Source: Simplicispira sedimenti (GTDB taxonomy: Bacteria; Pseudomonadota; Gammaproteobacteria; Burkholderiales; Burkholderiaceae_C). From it: a DNA stretch of 64,000 bases. Positions 44,375 through 53,785 of the stretch are shown piece by piece. Positions within the stretch are counted from its first letter, which is position 1. Every line of letters starts with the position of its first letter. The position numbers and the translations under genes are program-made. The stretch lies in the NCBI RefSeq assembly GCF_022760965.1, contig NZ_JAKVIJ010000006.1, forward strand, positions 1 through 64,000, read 5' to 3'. The notes under the pieces were generated by a model, which was not told the DNA's origin, ran no database searches, and saw only the letters and a list, made by a program, of their open reading frames with translations.

Positions 44375-45700
44375 ATGGCCCACCCCCCTTCTTCCGGCAG
44401 CGACCACGCCTTCGGCTTCGGTACCCGTGCCATCCACGCCGGCGCCCAGCCCGACCCGGTGACCGGCGCGCGCGCCACGCCCATCCACCAGACGACCAGC
44501 TTCGTGTTCGACGACGCCGAGCACGCCAGCAGCCTGTTCAACCTGCAGACCTTCGGCAACGTCTACAGCCGCATCAGCAACCCCACGGTGGCGGTGCTGG
44601 AGGAGCGCATCGCCAACCTGGAGGGGGGCCGCGCCGCGCTGGCCTGCGCCAGCGGCATGGCCGCGCAGATGGCGGCGCTGCTGGCCATCCTGAAGGCCGG
44701 CGACCACATCGTCGCGGCCAGCACGCTCTACGGCGGCACGGTGGGCCAACTGGGCGTCGGGTTCAGCCGGCTCGGCATCGAGACCACCTTCGTCGACCCC
44801 GCCGACCCCGCGAACTTCGCGCGTGCCATGCGCCCGAACACGCGCGCCGTGTACGGCGAGACCATCGGCAACCCGCTGGTCAACGTGCTCGACATTGCCG
44901 CCATCGCGGACGTGGCCCATGCCCACGGCGTGCCCCTGGTCATCGACAACACCGTGGCCAGCCCCTACCTGTGCAACCCGCTGCAGTTTGGCGCCGACAT
45001 CGTGGTGCACAGCGCCACCAAGTACATCGGCGGCCACGGCACCACCATGGGCGGCGTGGTGGTGGAGGGCGGCAAATTTCCCTGGGACAACGGCAAGTTC
45101 CCCGAGATGGTGGAGCCCAGCCGCGCCTACCACGGCGTGAAGTTCTACGAGACCTTCGGCGACTTCGGCTACACCATGAAAGCGCGCATGGAGGTCAACC
45201 GCACCTTCGGCGGCGTGCTCTCGCCGCTCAATGCCTGGCTGCTGCTGCAGGGGGCCGAAACGCTGCACCTGCGCATGCGCGAACACTGCCGCAACGCGCT
45301 GAAAGTGGCGCAATTCCTGCAGGGCCACCCGAAGGTGCGCTGGGTCAACTACCCGGGCCTGGCCGGCTCGCCGTACCACGCGCTGGCGCAGAAGCAGTTC
45401 CGCGCCGTGGACGGCGCGCCGGGCGCCTCGGGCATCCTCACCTTCGGCATCGAAGGTGGCGCCGCGGCCGGCGAGAAATTCATCGACGCCTGCGAATTCC
45501 TGAGCCACCTGGCCAACATCGGCGACGCCAAGACGCTGGTGATCCACCCCGCCTCGACCACGCACCGACAACTCAACGAGGACGAACTCGCCCGGGCCGG
45601 CGTGAGCGCCGACATGGTGCGCCTGAGCGTGGGCATCGAGGACGTGGACGACATCCTCTGGGACATCGACCAGGCGCTGGAGCGCGCCACCCAGGCGTGA
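44375..45700 (+). CDS. metY: O-acetylhomoserine aminocarboxypropyltransferase (sulfhydrylase)
   Basis: Forms homocysteine from O-acetylhomoserine and sulfide with PLP. 441 residues, the long form typical of MetY rather than cystathionine synthase/lyase. The PLP Lys216 is in VVHSATKYIGGHGTTMGGVV; YSRISNPTVAVLEERIANLE and NIGDAKTLVIHPASTTHRQL are strong family signatures. Start 44375 (MAHPPSSGSD) is the only plausible ATG. There is no good ribosome site; the GGAGG at 44351 inside the repeat is too distant. Confidence 0.93.
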   Translation: MAHPPSSGSDHAFGFGTRAIHAGAQPDPVTGARATPIHQTTSFVFDDAEHASSLFNLQTFGNVYSRISNPTVAVLEERIANLEGGRAALACASGMAAQMAALLAILKAGDHIVAASTLYGGTVGQLGVGFSRLGIETTFVDPADPANFARAMRPNTRAVYGETIGNPLVNVLDIAAIADVAHAHGVPLVIDNTVASPYLCNPLQFGADIVVHSATKYIGGHGTTMGGVVVEGGKFPWDNGKFPEMVEPSRAYHGVKFYETFGDFGYTMKARMEVNRTFGGVLSPLNAWLLLQGAETLHLRMREHCRNALKVAQFLQGHPKVRWVNYPGLAGSPYHALAQKQFRAVDGAPGASGILTFGIEGGAAAGEKFIDACEFLSHLANIGDAKTLVIHPASTTHRQLNEDELARAGVSADMVRLSVGIEDVDDILWDIDQALERATQA

Positions 45701-45776
45701 GCCGCCCGCCGGCGGCCCGGCGCTACCCAGCGGCGCTGGCGGCCCCTGTCTCCAGCCACCCGGATAATCCTGCCCC

Positions 45777-47687
45777 ATGGCACTTATCACTCTTCTCAAT
45801 GCGCAGCTCGCGTTCGGGCATGTCGCATTGCTGGACCACACCGGCTTTTCCCTCGAAACCAATGAACGCGTCGGCCTGATCGGGCGCAACGGCGCAGGCA
45901 AGTCCTCACTGCTCCGGATCCTGGGCGGACTTGCCAAGGCCGACGACGGCACGCTGCAGGTGCAGCAGGGCACGCGCATCGCCTTCGTCGAACAGGAACC
46001 CGCGCTGGACCCGGACGCCACCATCTTCCAGGCCGCCTCCGCCGGACTGGCCGGGGTGATAGCGCTGCGCGAGCAGTACCTGGCCCACGCTGAGGGCGTG
46101 GACCTGGACGCGCTGCAAACCCAGATCGAGGCCGCCGACGCCTGGAACTGGGAACAGCGCGTGCAGGAAACCCTGCAGCGCCTGCACCTGAACCCCGACG
46201 CGCGGGTGGGCGACCTCTCGGGCGGCACCAAGAAACGCGTGGCGCTGGCCCAGGCGCTGGTCGCCCGGCCCGACGTGCTGCTGCTGGACGAGCCGACCAA
46301 CCACCTCGACCTGGATTCCATCCGCTGGCTGGAGGATCTGCTCCTGGATTTCAAGGGCAGCGTGGTCACCATCACCCACGACCGTGCGTTTCTGGACCGT
46401 ATCGCCACCCGCATCGTCGAACTGGACCGGGGCATCCTGCGCTCCTACCCGGGCAACTTCGCCGCCTACGTCCAGCAAAAGGAGGAGCAACTGGCCCAGG
46501 AAGCCGTCATCAACGCCAAGGCCGACAAACTGCTGGCCCAGGAGGAAATCTGGATCCGCAAGGGCGTGGAAGCGCGCCGCACCCGCAGCCAGAGCCGCAT
46601 CGGCCGCCTGGAAAAGCTGCGTGAAACCCGCGCCGCGCGCCGCGAGGTGGTCGGCAAGGTGAAGATGGAAGTGGGCACCGGCAGCGACAGCAACTACCAG
46701 GGCAAGATCGTCGCGGAGCTGCAGCATGTCAGCAAAGCCTTTGGCGACAAGGTGATTGCCAAGGACTTCAGCGCCACCTTGCTGCGCGGCGACAAGATCG
46801 GTCTGCTGGGCCCCAACGGCGCTGGCAAGACCACGCTGCTGAAAATGATCCTGGGTGAACTGGAGCCCGACAGCGGTACCGTCCGCCGCGGCGCCAACCT
46901 GCAGGTGGCCTACTTCGACCAGCTGCGCGACGCCATCGACCTGGACGCCACGCTGGAAGACTTCATCAGCCCCGGCAGCGAGTGGATCGAGATCAACGGC
47001 CAGCGCAAGCATGTGCGCAGCTACCTCGGCGACTTCCTGTTCTCGCCCGCGCGAGCCCATTCGCCGGTGCGGTCCCTCTCGGGTGGCGAGCGCAACCGCC
47101 TGCTGCTGGCCCGCTTGTTCGCCCGCCCCGCCACGGTGCTGGTGCTGGATGAGCCCACCAACGACCTGGACATCGAAACCATCGACCTGCTCGAAGAATT
47201 GCTGCAGGACTACCCCGGTACCGTATTCTTGGTCAGCCACGACCGGACGTTTTTGGACAACGTGGTCACCAGCACCATCGCCTACGAGGGCGACGGCGTG
47301 TGGCGCGAGTTTGAAGGCGGCGTGGAAGACTGGCTACAGCAATCCCTGCGCAGCCAGGCCCTGCGTGCCGCCGCTGCCACGTCCCCGGGCGCCAGGCCTG
47401 CCAGCGAGCACAAGGACAAGGGGGAAAGCAGCCCGCAGCCGCCACAGGATGGACGCAGCACGCTACAAAAAAAGAAGCTCAGCTACAAGGAGCAACGGGA
47501 GCTGGAGCAACTGCCCGATCGCATCGCAGCGCTGGAGACCGAACAGCAAGCCATCCAGCAGGAACTGGCCGACGGCAGCCTCTACACCCGCGACCCCCAA
47601 CGTGCCACCGCCCTGCACACCCGCGAGGGGGAGATCGAGGAAGAACTGCTGCTGGCGCTGGAGCGGTGGACGGCACTGGCGCCGTGA
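45777..47687 (+). CDS. uup: ABC-F ATPase Uup
   Basis: 636 residues, soluble, with two ABC cassettes: Walker A GRNGAGKSS with LSGGTKKR and DEPTNHLDLDS, then GPNGAGKTT with LSGGERNR and DEPTNDLDIET. A helical linker (about 235-300) separates them. The C-terminus is a charged coiled coil (about 560-630) preceded by KKKLSYKEQRELEQLP, which marks Uup among ABC-F proteins. Such proteins act on ribosomes and branched DNA rather than in transport. Confidence 0.94.
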   Translation: MALITLLNAQLAFGHVALLDHTGFSLETNERVGLIGRNGAGKSSLLRILGGLAKADDGTLQVQQGTRIAFVEQEPALDPDATIFQAASAGLAGVIALREQYLAHAEGVDLDALQTQIEAADAWNWEQRVQETLQRLHLNPDARVGDLSGGTKKRVALAQALVARPDVLLLDEPTNHLDLDSIRWLEDLLLDFKGSVVTITHDRAFLDRIATRIVELDRGILRSYPGNFAAYVQQKEEQLAQEAVINAKADKLLAQEEIWIRKGVEARRTRSQSRIGRLEKLRETRAARREVVGKVKMEVGTGSDSNYQGKIVAELQHVSKAFGDKVIAKDFSATLLRGDKIGLLGPNGAGKTTLLKMILGELEPDSGTVRRGANLQVAYFDQLRDAIDLDATLEDFISPGSEWIEINGQRKHVRSYLGDFLFSPARAHSPVRSLSGGERNRLLLARLFARPATVLVLDEPTNDLDIETIDLLEELLQDYPGTVFLVSHDRTFLDNVVTSTIAYEGDGVWREFEGGVEDWLQQSLRSQALRAAAATSPGARPASEHKDKGESSPQPPQDGRSTLQKKKLSYKEQRELEQLPDRIAALETEQQAIQQELADGSLYTRDPQRATALHTREGEIEEELLLALERWTALAP

Positions 47688-47726
47688 GGCGGAGCATCCC
47701 TCCTGAGGGTCCGCCCCACCTCTACC

Positions 47727-48707
47727 TCAACGCTCTGTCGGTGCCTGCTGCGACGAGCGAGCGGCCCCGCTGGTCGTGCGCAGCGACAGGATGATGGAGC
47801 CCGCAATCAGCACGGCCGTGACCAGCAGGGCATAGCCGATCGGGATCTTGTAAACGTCGATCAGCAGCATCTTGCTGCCGATGAAGACCAGCACCAGGGC
47901 CAGGCCATAGGCCAGCAGGTGAAAGCGGTTGGCCAGATCGGCCAGCAGGAAGTACAGCGCGCGCAGGCCCAGGATGGCGAAGATGTTGGCCGTGAGCACG
48001 ATGAACGGGTCACTGGTGATGGCGAAGATGGCCGGAATGCTGTCCACGGCAAAGATGATGTCGGTGGTGCCGATGAGCACCAGCACCACGAACAGCGGGG
48101 TGTAGTGCTTCACGCCATTGATCATGGTGCTGAGCTTTTCGCCATCGAACTGGTCGGTGATGTTCATGTGCCTGCGCAGGAACCCCAGAACCGGGTTGGA
48201 CGCAATGTCCGACTCCTGCGAGGCGGCAAACCACATCTTCACGCCCGTGAAGACCAGGAAGGCACCAAACACGTAGAGCAGCCAATGGAACGTGGCCAGC
48301 AGCCATGCGCCCACCAGGATCAGCGCTGTACGCAGCACGATGGCACCGATGATGCCGATGATGAGCGCCCGTTTCTGGTATTGCTGCGGGATGGCGAAGT
48401 AGTTGAACAGCACCAGAAACACGAAGATGTTGTCCACCGACAGGCTCTTTTCCACCAGGTAGCCCGTGATGAACTGCATGGACACCGTGTTGGCTACCTC
48501 ACGGCCCTGGTGGGTGTCCAGATACCACCACAAAAGGCCCACAAACACAAACGCCAGCGAGAACCACAACAGGCTCCAGCGCACGGCCTCCTGCATTGTC
48601 ACCGTGTGGGCGCCCTGGCGCTCCATGACCCACAGATCGATGGCGATCGCCACCACCACAAAAAGGGCGAAGCCCGCCCACATCCACCAGGTACCGATCG
48701 TTTCCAT
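47727..48707 (-). CDS. TerC-family membrane protein
   Basis: 326 residues with about nine membrane helices. The family motifs are SLSVDNIFVFLVLFNYF (Asp in helix 3-4) and GTTDIIFAVDSIPAIFAIT, whose acidic residues resemble metal sites. TerC proteins are implicated in manganese export or metalation of exported proteins, and in tellurite resistance. Start 48707 (METIGTWWMW) has AAGAAG upstream; the extra 15 residues from 48752 look unstructured. Divergent from an NhaR-like gene. Confidence 0.9.
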   Translation of the reverse strand: METIGTWWMWAGFALFVVVAIAIDLWVMERQGAHTVTMQEAVRWSLLWFSLAFVFVGLLWWYLDTHQGREVANTVSMQFITGYLVEKSLSVDNIFVFLVLFNYFAIPQQYQKRALIIGIIGAIVLRTALILVGAWLLATFHWLLYVFGAFLVFTGVKMWFAASQESDIASNPVLGFLRRHMNITDQFDGEKLSTMINGVKHYTPLFVVLVLIGTTDIIFAVDSIPAIFAITSDPFIVLTANIFAILGLRALYFLLADLANRFHLLAYGLALVLVFIGSKMLLIDVYKIPIGYALLVTAVLIAGSIILSLRTTSGAARSSQQAPTER

Positions 48708-48813
48708 GTATCGCTTCTTTGAACTTGAATGCCTTGCCGAAGGTGCGGGCAAGGGAAGCCCGTGAATGTAAAACGGACCGATTTCGTTTAAAACCTACCT
48801 CCAACTGGCATTT

Positions 48814-48832
48814 GGTTCGGTTTTTACGAACC
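48814..48832. promoter_or_regulatory. Inverted repeat in the terC-nhaR divergent region
   Basis: GGTTCG (48814-48819) and CGAACC (48827-48832) are separated by 7 bases. The repeat touches the earlier candidate ATG of the NhaR-like gene (48833), which argues that translation starts at 48863 and that this is an operator or leader hairpin. Confidence 0.4.
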
Positions 48833-48862
48833 ATGTCGCAACCCAACCCCGAGGCCACCCCC

Positions 48863-49792
48863 ATGCCGCAGAGCTTCAACTACCGCCATCTCTATTACTT
48901 CTGGGTGGTGGCCAAGGAAGGTGGCATTGCCCGTGCAGCGCAGCGGCTGGACATGGCGGTGCAGACCATCAGCGCCCAGGTGAGGGAACTGGAGAAGTCC
49001 CTCGGCGTAAGCCTGCTGCGCAACGAAGGGCGGAACCTGGTACTGACGGACGCTGGCATGGCGGCACTGCACGAAGCCGACCACATCTTTGCCCTGGGCG
49101 AACTGCTGCCCATCCGTGTGCGCGAGGCCGCCGTCGGCCAGACCCTGCGGCTGAACCTGGGCATCTCCGACGGCATTGCCAAGCTGGCCGTGCACAGGCT
49201 CTTGCGCACTGTGCTGGAAGAGCCCCACCTGCGGCTGCTGTGCCACGAGGGGGAGTTTCAGCCGCTGCTGGGCGAACTGGCGCTGCACAAGCTCGATGCC
49301 GTGCTCGCAGACCGCGCAGCGCCCACCAACCCCCACCTGCGCGCCAGCAGCCAGCTGCTCGGGAGCAGCGCCATCGCCTGGTATGCGCCCCCGTTGTGGG
49401 CCGAAGCAGCGGCACACCAGTTTCCGCACAGCCTGGCGGTGGTCCCCGTGCTGCTGCCCACGCACCATGCTGCGGTGCGCGCACGCATGGACCACTGGCT
49501 GGAACAGGAACGCATCCGCCCACGCATCGCCGGGGAGTTCGAGGACAGCGCCTTGCTGAGCACCTTCGCCACCAGCGGCATGGGCGTGATGCCCGCACCG
49601 ATCTCGCTGGGCAACCACCTGCAGCAGACCTTCGGCCTGGTCCAGATCGGCGCCACACCCGAAGTGAGCGAAGAATTCCACCTGATCTACAGCGCCCGCA
49701 AGGTCATGCACCCCTTGGTGACCCGCTTGTTGGAGACCGGCCCGCAGGAACGACTCCTGAACCCGCAGGCAGCGTTGCAAGCACCCCCATGA
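48863..49792 (+). CDS. nhaR: LysR-family regulator, NhaR-like
   Basis: 309 residues. It opens SFNYRHLYYFWVVAKEGGIA, the typical NhaR start, with helix-turn-helix through AVQTISAQVRELEKSLGVSL. NhaR activates Na+/H+ antiporter and other stress genes in enteric bacteria, but no antiporter is nearby; the likely local target is terC. Start 48863 has GAGG 8 bp upstream and is preferred over 48833. 49 bp before hemE. Confidence 0.87.
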   Translation: MPQSFNYRHLYYFWVVAKEGGIARAAQRLDMAVQTISAQVRELEKSLGVSLLRNEGRNLVLTDAGMAALHEADHIFALGELLPIRVREAAVGQTLRLNLGISDGIAKLAVHRLLRTVLEEPHLRLLCHEGEFQPLLGELALHKLDAVLADRAAPTNPHLRASSQLLGSSAIAWYAPPLWAEAAAHQFPHSLAVVPVLLPTHHAAVRARMDHWLEQERIRPRIAGEFEDSALLSTFATSGMGVMPAPISLGNHLQQTFGLVQIGATPEVSEEFHLIYSARKVMHPLVTRLLETGPQERLLNPQAALQAPP

Positions 49793-49841
49793 CCGCAGGC
49801 GTGGCAGGGACAGCCAAGCCTGGAATGAGAGAATGGCGGGC

Positions 49842-50960
49842 ATGAGCACCTCCTTCGCCCCCCTCACCAACGACACCTTCCTGCGCGCCTGCCGCCGCCA
49901 GGCCACCGACTACACCCCCCTGTGGCTGATGCGCCAGGCGGGCCGCTACCTGCCCGAATACAAGGCCACGCGCGCCCAGGCCGGCAGCTTCATGGGCCTG
50001 GCCATGAACGTGGACTACGCCACCGAGGTCACGCTGCAGCCGCTCGAGCGCTTCCCGCTCGACGCCGCCATCCTGTTCAGCGACATCCTCACCGTGCCCG
50101 ACGCCATGGGCCTGGGCCTGTCGTTCGCCGAGGGCGAGGGCCCGCGCTTCGCCCAATCGGTGCGCACCGAAGCCGATGTGGCCCAGCTCGCCGCACCCGA
50201 CCTGGACAAGCTGCGCTACGTGTTCGATGCCGTCACCAGCATCCGCAAGGCCCTCAACGGCCGCGTGCCGCTGATCGGCTTCTCGGGCAGCCCCTGGACG
50301 CTGGCCTGCTACATGGTCGAAGGCAAGGGCAGCGACGACTACCGCCTCGTCAAGACACTGATGTACAGCCGCCCCGACCTGATGCACCGCATCCTGGCCG
50401 TGAATGCCGACGCCGTGGCGCAGTACCTCAACGCCCAGATCGACGCGGGTGCCCAGGCCGTGATGGTTTTCGACAGCTGGGGCGGCGTGCTGGCCGATGG
50501 TGCTTTTCAGGACTTCAGCCTCGAATACACCAAGCGCGTGCTCGCGCAGCTCAAGCGCACCGGCGTGGACGGCCAGGACGTGCCGCGCATCGTCTTCACC
50601 AAGGGCGGCGGTATCTGGCTCGAAGACATGAAGGACATCGACTGCGAGGTGCTGGGCCTGGACTGGACGGCCAACCTCGGCAAGGCGCGCGCCATCGTCG
50701 GCGGCCAGGTCGGCGGCCCCGGCAAGGCGCTGCAGGGCAACATCGACCCCAACGTGCTGTTCGCCCCGCCGGCGCAAATCGTCACCCAGGTGCACGCCGT
50801 GCTCGACAGCTTCGGCAAGCCGCACACCGACCGCAGCACCACCGGCCCCACGCACATCTTCAACCTGGGCCACGGCATCAGCCAGTTCACGCCGCCCGAG
50901 CATGTGGCCGCGCTGGTCGAGGCCGTGCACAGCCACTCGCGCGCGCAGCGCCAGCGCTGA
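49842..50960 (+). CDS. hemE: Uroporphyrinogen decarboxylase
   Basis: Converts uroporphyrinogen III to coproporphyrinogen III in heme synthesis; cytoplasmic. 372 residues. Signatures PLWLMRQAGRYLPEY (about 26-40, with substrate-binding Arg) and GFSGSPWTLACYMVEG are intact, as is the catalytic Asp in FSDILTVPDAMG. ATGs at 49833 and 49842 are in frame; MSTSFAPLTND is the usual start. Followed by a long non-coding stretch with DnaA boxes. Confidence 0.96.
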   Translation: MSTSFAPLTNDTFLRACRRQATDYTPLWLMRQAGRYLPEYKATRAQAGSFMGLAMNVDYATEVTLQPLERFPLDAAILFSDILTVPDAMGLGLSFAEGEGPRFAQSVRTEADVAQLAAPDLDKLRYVFDAVTSIRKALNGRVPLIGFSGSPWTLACYMVEGKGSDDYRLVKTLMYSRPDLMHRILAVNADAVAQYLNAQIDAGAQAVMVFDSWGGVLADGAFQDFSLEYTKRVLAQLKRTGVDGQDVPRIVFTKGGGIWLEDMKDIDCEVLGLDWTANLGKARAIVGGQVGGPGKALQGNIDPNVLFAPPAQIVTQVHAVLDSFGKPHTDRSTTGPTHIFNLGHGISQFTPPEHVAALVEAVHSHSRAQRQR

Positions 50961-50978
50961 GCGCACCAGGGCCTGGAC

Positions 50979-51519
50979 TTATGCACACCTTCCGTGCAGC
51001 GCGTTCTGCGTCATCCGGGCTTTCCCTGGGTCCATGTAACGGCATCACGCAGCGGCCGCACACACGTAAGTGCTTGATTTTGAATGGATCGCTGCATTGC
51101 CCATGAAGCACGCAAACTGTGCAGCGCACGCATTGGCGCGGCTTGCGGCGCCATCTCCGACAGCTATCAACAAAGTTATCCACAGAATTCGGGGATATGT
51201 GGCAAAACCCCAAGCCCATCAAGCACTTGCGGCCATCAGGCGATAAATAGCATGAAGCAGGTCGGCCCGTAACGCTGTTTCAAGAACAGCCCCAGGTCTT
51301 GACAAGCGTAGCCCTGCACAGTTATGCACACATCCAAGGGAGCCATGCACCCTATCTGCGCCGTCCCAATGTCGCCCCGCCAGAGCGCATGGTTACCATG
51401 CAAACCGTTGATTCATAAATACTTTTCCAGAGACTCGTTACATTTACCTGAATGTTGATCTGGGTCACCTGCCCGCCGCACTGCCTCCAGCATGTGGGAT
51501 GTCAACAAAGTTATCCACA
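50979..51519 (+). other. Cluster of four DnaA boxes between hemE and priA
   Basis: The 597-bp gap (50961-51557) has no convincing gene. It holds four perfect TTATNCACA boxes, all on the plus strand: TTATGCACA at 50979-50987 and 51322-51330, TTATCCACA at 51176-51184 and 51511-51519. The last two sit in an identical 18-bp block, TCAACAAAGTTATCCACA. Between boxes 3 and 4 lies an AT-richer segment (51401-51460) that could unwind. This may be an origin, a DnaA-titrating site or DnaA regulation of hemE/priA. dnaA itself is not in the window. Confidence 0.7.
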
Positions 51520-51557
51520 TGTTGACCCAACGATGGGCCTCCTGAAAAATCAAACAC

Positions 51558-53696
51558 TTGAACGCCGCAGCTGATCCATCACCTTGCAAGCCGGGCGCAA
51601 CTGCCGTGACCGTGCGCGTGGCGGTGCAAACCCCAGCGCACAGCGGCGTGGGCGAGCCGCTGGACTACCAGTGCGACCGGCCCCTGCCCCCAGGTACCCT
51701 GGTGCGCGTGCCCCTGGGCCAGCGCGAGGTGCTGGGCCTGGTGTGGGACGGCGACGACGGCACGCCTGCACCGCCCGAGCGCAGCCTGCGCCCGGTGGCC
51801 GCCGTACTCGACGGCATTGCGCCGCTCGGCGCTCCCTGGCGCCGCCTGGTGGCCTTTGCCGCGCGCTACTACCAGCGCAGCCTGGGCGAGGTGGCCCTGT
51901 CGGCCCTGCCACCGCAACTGCGCACACTGGGCCCCGCGCAGGTGGCGCGGCGCCTCCAACGTCCATCGGAGGCGACCGCGCCCTCGAATGCTACTGATTT
52001 AATAGCACTCAGCGCAGAACAGGAAAGCGCCAAGGCCGAAATTCTTTCCAAACCTGGCCCCTTTCTGCTGTTCGGCAGCACCGGCAGCGGCAAGACCGAG
52101 GTGTACCTGCGCTGCGTGCAGGCCGTGCTGGAGCAGGACGCCCACGCCCAGGCGCTGGTCATGGTGCCCGAGATCAACCTCACGCCCCAGCTGGAAGAAC
52201 GCTTCACCGCCCGGTTTGGCGCGGGCGCCGTGGTCTCGCTGCACAGCGGCATGACGAACCCGCAGCGCCTGAAGGCCTGGCTGGCAGCGCACACAGGGCA
52301 GGCGCGCATCGTGCTGGGCACGCGCATGGCGGTGTTTGCCTCGCTGCCGGGGCTGGCCCTGGTCATCGTGGATGAAGAACACGACCCCAGTTACAAGCAA
52401 CAGGAAGGCGCCCGTTACTCCGCCCGCGACCTGGCCGTGTGGCGCGGCCACGACCAGGGCGCCAAGGTCGTCCTCGGTTCGGCCACGCCATCGCTGGAGA
52501 GCTGGCACGCCAGCCGCCCACCCAGCCCCGAAGACCCGGCCGGCGGGCGCTACCAGCGCCTGTGCATGCCCAGCCGCATTGGCGCAGGCGCCCTGGCGCG
52601 GGTGCGCCGCGTGGACATGAACCACCAGCCCCGGCGCACCGTGTTCTCGGCCCCGCTGCTGACGGCGCTGCAAGAGCGCGTGGCGCGCGGCGAGCAAAGC
52701 CTGGTGCTGCTCAACCGGCGCGGCTACGCGCCCGTGCTGCACTGCCTGGACTGCGGCTGGAAAAGCGACTGCCCCCACTGCAGCGCCCACCAGGTCTTCC
52801 ACAAGGCCGACCGCAGCCTGCGCTGCCACCACTGCGGCGCCGCACAGCATGTGCCGCGTGCCTGCCCTGGGTGCGGCAGCCCCGACATCACCACCCTGGG
52901 CCGGGGCACCGAGCAACTCGAAGAACAGCTCGCCACCCTGCTGTCCCATGTGCAGCGCCCCGACGGCAGCGCGGTGCGCGTTGCCCGCATCGACGCCGAC
53001 TCCACCCGCGCCAAGGGCGCGCTGCAAAGCCAGTTGGCCCAGGTGCATGCGGGCGAGGTGGACGTGCTGGTGGGCACGCAAATGATTGCCAAGGGGCACG
53101 ACTTTCGCCGCGTCACCCTGGTGGCCGCCGTGCAGCCCGACGGCGCGCTGTTTTCCAGCGACTTTCGCGCACCCGAACGCCTGTTCGCCCTGCTGGAGCA
53201 GGCGGCAGGCCGCGCTGGGCGCGACGCCGCCTACCTGGCCGCGCAAGGCACGCAATGCGAAATGTGGGTGCAGACCCTGCACCCCCAGCACGCCGTGTAC
53301 GAAGCCCTGCACGCGCACGACTACCCCGCCTTTGCCGCACAGCAATTGCGTGAACGCCAGGAAGCAGGCATGCCCCCCTTCAGCTACCAGGCTCTGGTGC
53401 GTGCCGACGCACGCACCCAGGAAGTCGCCCAGGCCTTCCTGCACGCTGCCAGCCAGGCCGCGCAGGACGCCCAGCTCCCCGGCCTGGAGCATGTCACGCT
53501 CTATCCCCCCATCCCCCTGGCCGTGCAGCGCGTGGCCAACGTGGAACGCGCCCAGATGCTGCTGGAGAGCCCGCACCGCACCGCGCTGCAACGCTTCCTG
53601 GCCGCCTGGCAACCCCTGCTGCACAGCACCCGCCAGCAGCCGGAGCACAAAGGCCTGGTGCGCTGGCTGGTGGATGTGGACCCGCTGGGGATTTGA
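51558..53696 (+). CDS. priA: Primosomal replication-restart helicase PriA
   Basis: DEXH helicase that reloads replication at stalled forks. Up to 712 residues: N-terminal DNA-binding domain (about 15-135), Walker A FGSTGSGKTEVYL (about 173-185), VDEEHDPSYKQQ (DEEH box), and a paired zinc site in CLDCGWKSDCPHC and CHHCGAAQHVPRACPGCG. Residues about 142-157 (APSNATDLIALS), between the DNA-binding and helicase domains, come from an AT-rich dispersed repeat. There is no ATG; TTG 51558 or GTG 51606 (VTVRVAVQTP, closer to the family start) must be used. DnaA boxes lie just upstream. Confidence 0.94.
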   Translation: MNAAADPSPCKPGATAVTVRVAVQTPAHSGVGEPLDYQCDRPLPPGTLVRVPLGQREVLGLVWDGDDGTPAPPERSLRPVAAVLDGIAPLGAPWRRLVAFAARYYQRSLGEVALSALPPQLRTLGPAQVARRLQRPSEATAPSNATDLIALSAEQESAKAEILSKPGPFLLFGSTGSGKTEVYLRCVQAVLEQDAHAQALVMVPEINLTPQLEERFTARFGAGAVVSLHSGMTNPQRLKAWLAAHTGQARIVLGTRMAVFASLPGLALVIVDEEHDPSYKQQEGARYSARDLAVWRGHDQGAKVVLGSATPSLESWHASRPPSPEDPAGGRYQRLCMPSRIGAGALARVRRVDMNHQPRRTVFSAPLLTALQERVARGEQSLVLLNRRGYAPVLHCLDCGWKSDCPHCSAHQVFHKADRSLRCHHCGAAQHVPRACPGCGSPDITTLGRGTEQLEEQLATLLSHVQRPDGSAVRVARIDADSTRAKGALQSQLAQVHAGEVDVLVGTQMIAKGHDFRRVTLVAAVQPDGALFSSDFRAPERLFALLEQAAGRAGRDAAYLAAQGTQCEMWVQTLHPQHAVYEALHAHDYPAFAAQQLRERQEAGMPPFSYQALVRADARTQEVAQAFLHAASQAAQDAQLPGLEHVTLYPPIPLAVQRVANVERAQMLLESPHRTALQRFLAAWQPLLHSTRQQPEHKGLVRWLVDVDPLGI
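51987..52035 (+). repeat. AT-rich two-hairpin repeat, copy 6, inside priA
   Basis: AATGCTACTGATTTAATAGC (hairpin 1), then CAGCGCAGAACAGGAAAGCG as a degraded second hairpin. In frame, sense orientation, at the junction of the PriA DNA-binding and helicase domains. Its first 11 bases match copy 3. Confidence 0.7.
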
Positions 53697-53785
53697 GCGG
53701 CTGAGAGTCATAGGCCTGTGCCCGCCGGACAAGGCAGGAACCAACGACGCCAACACCAGATCCCCGGCCTTAGCCATCGACCCGG

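Noticed and set aside
50961..51557. Calling this region oriC outright
   Set aside because: DnaA boxes alone are not enough: dnaA, dnaN and gyrB are not in the window and GC skew could not be computed. It is reported as a DnaA-box cluster only.
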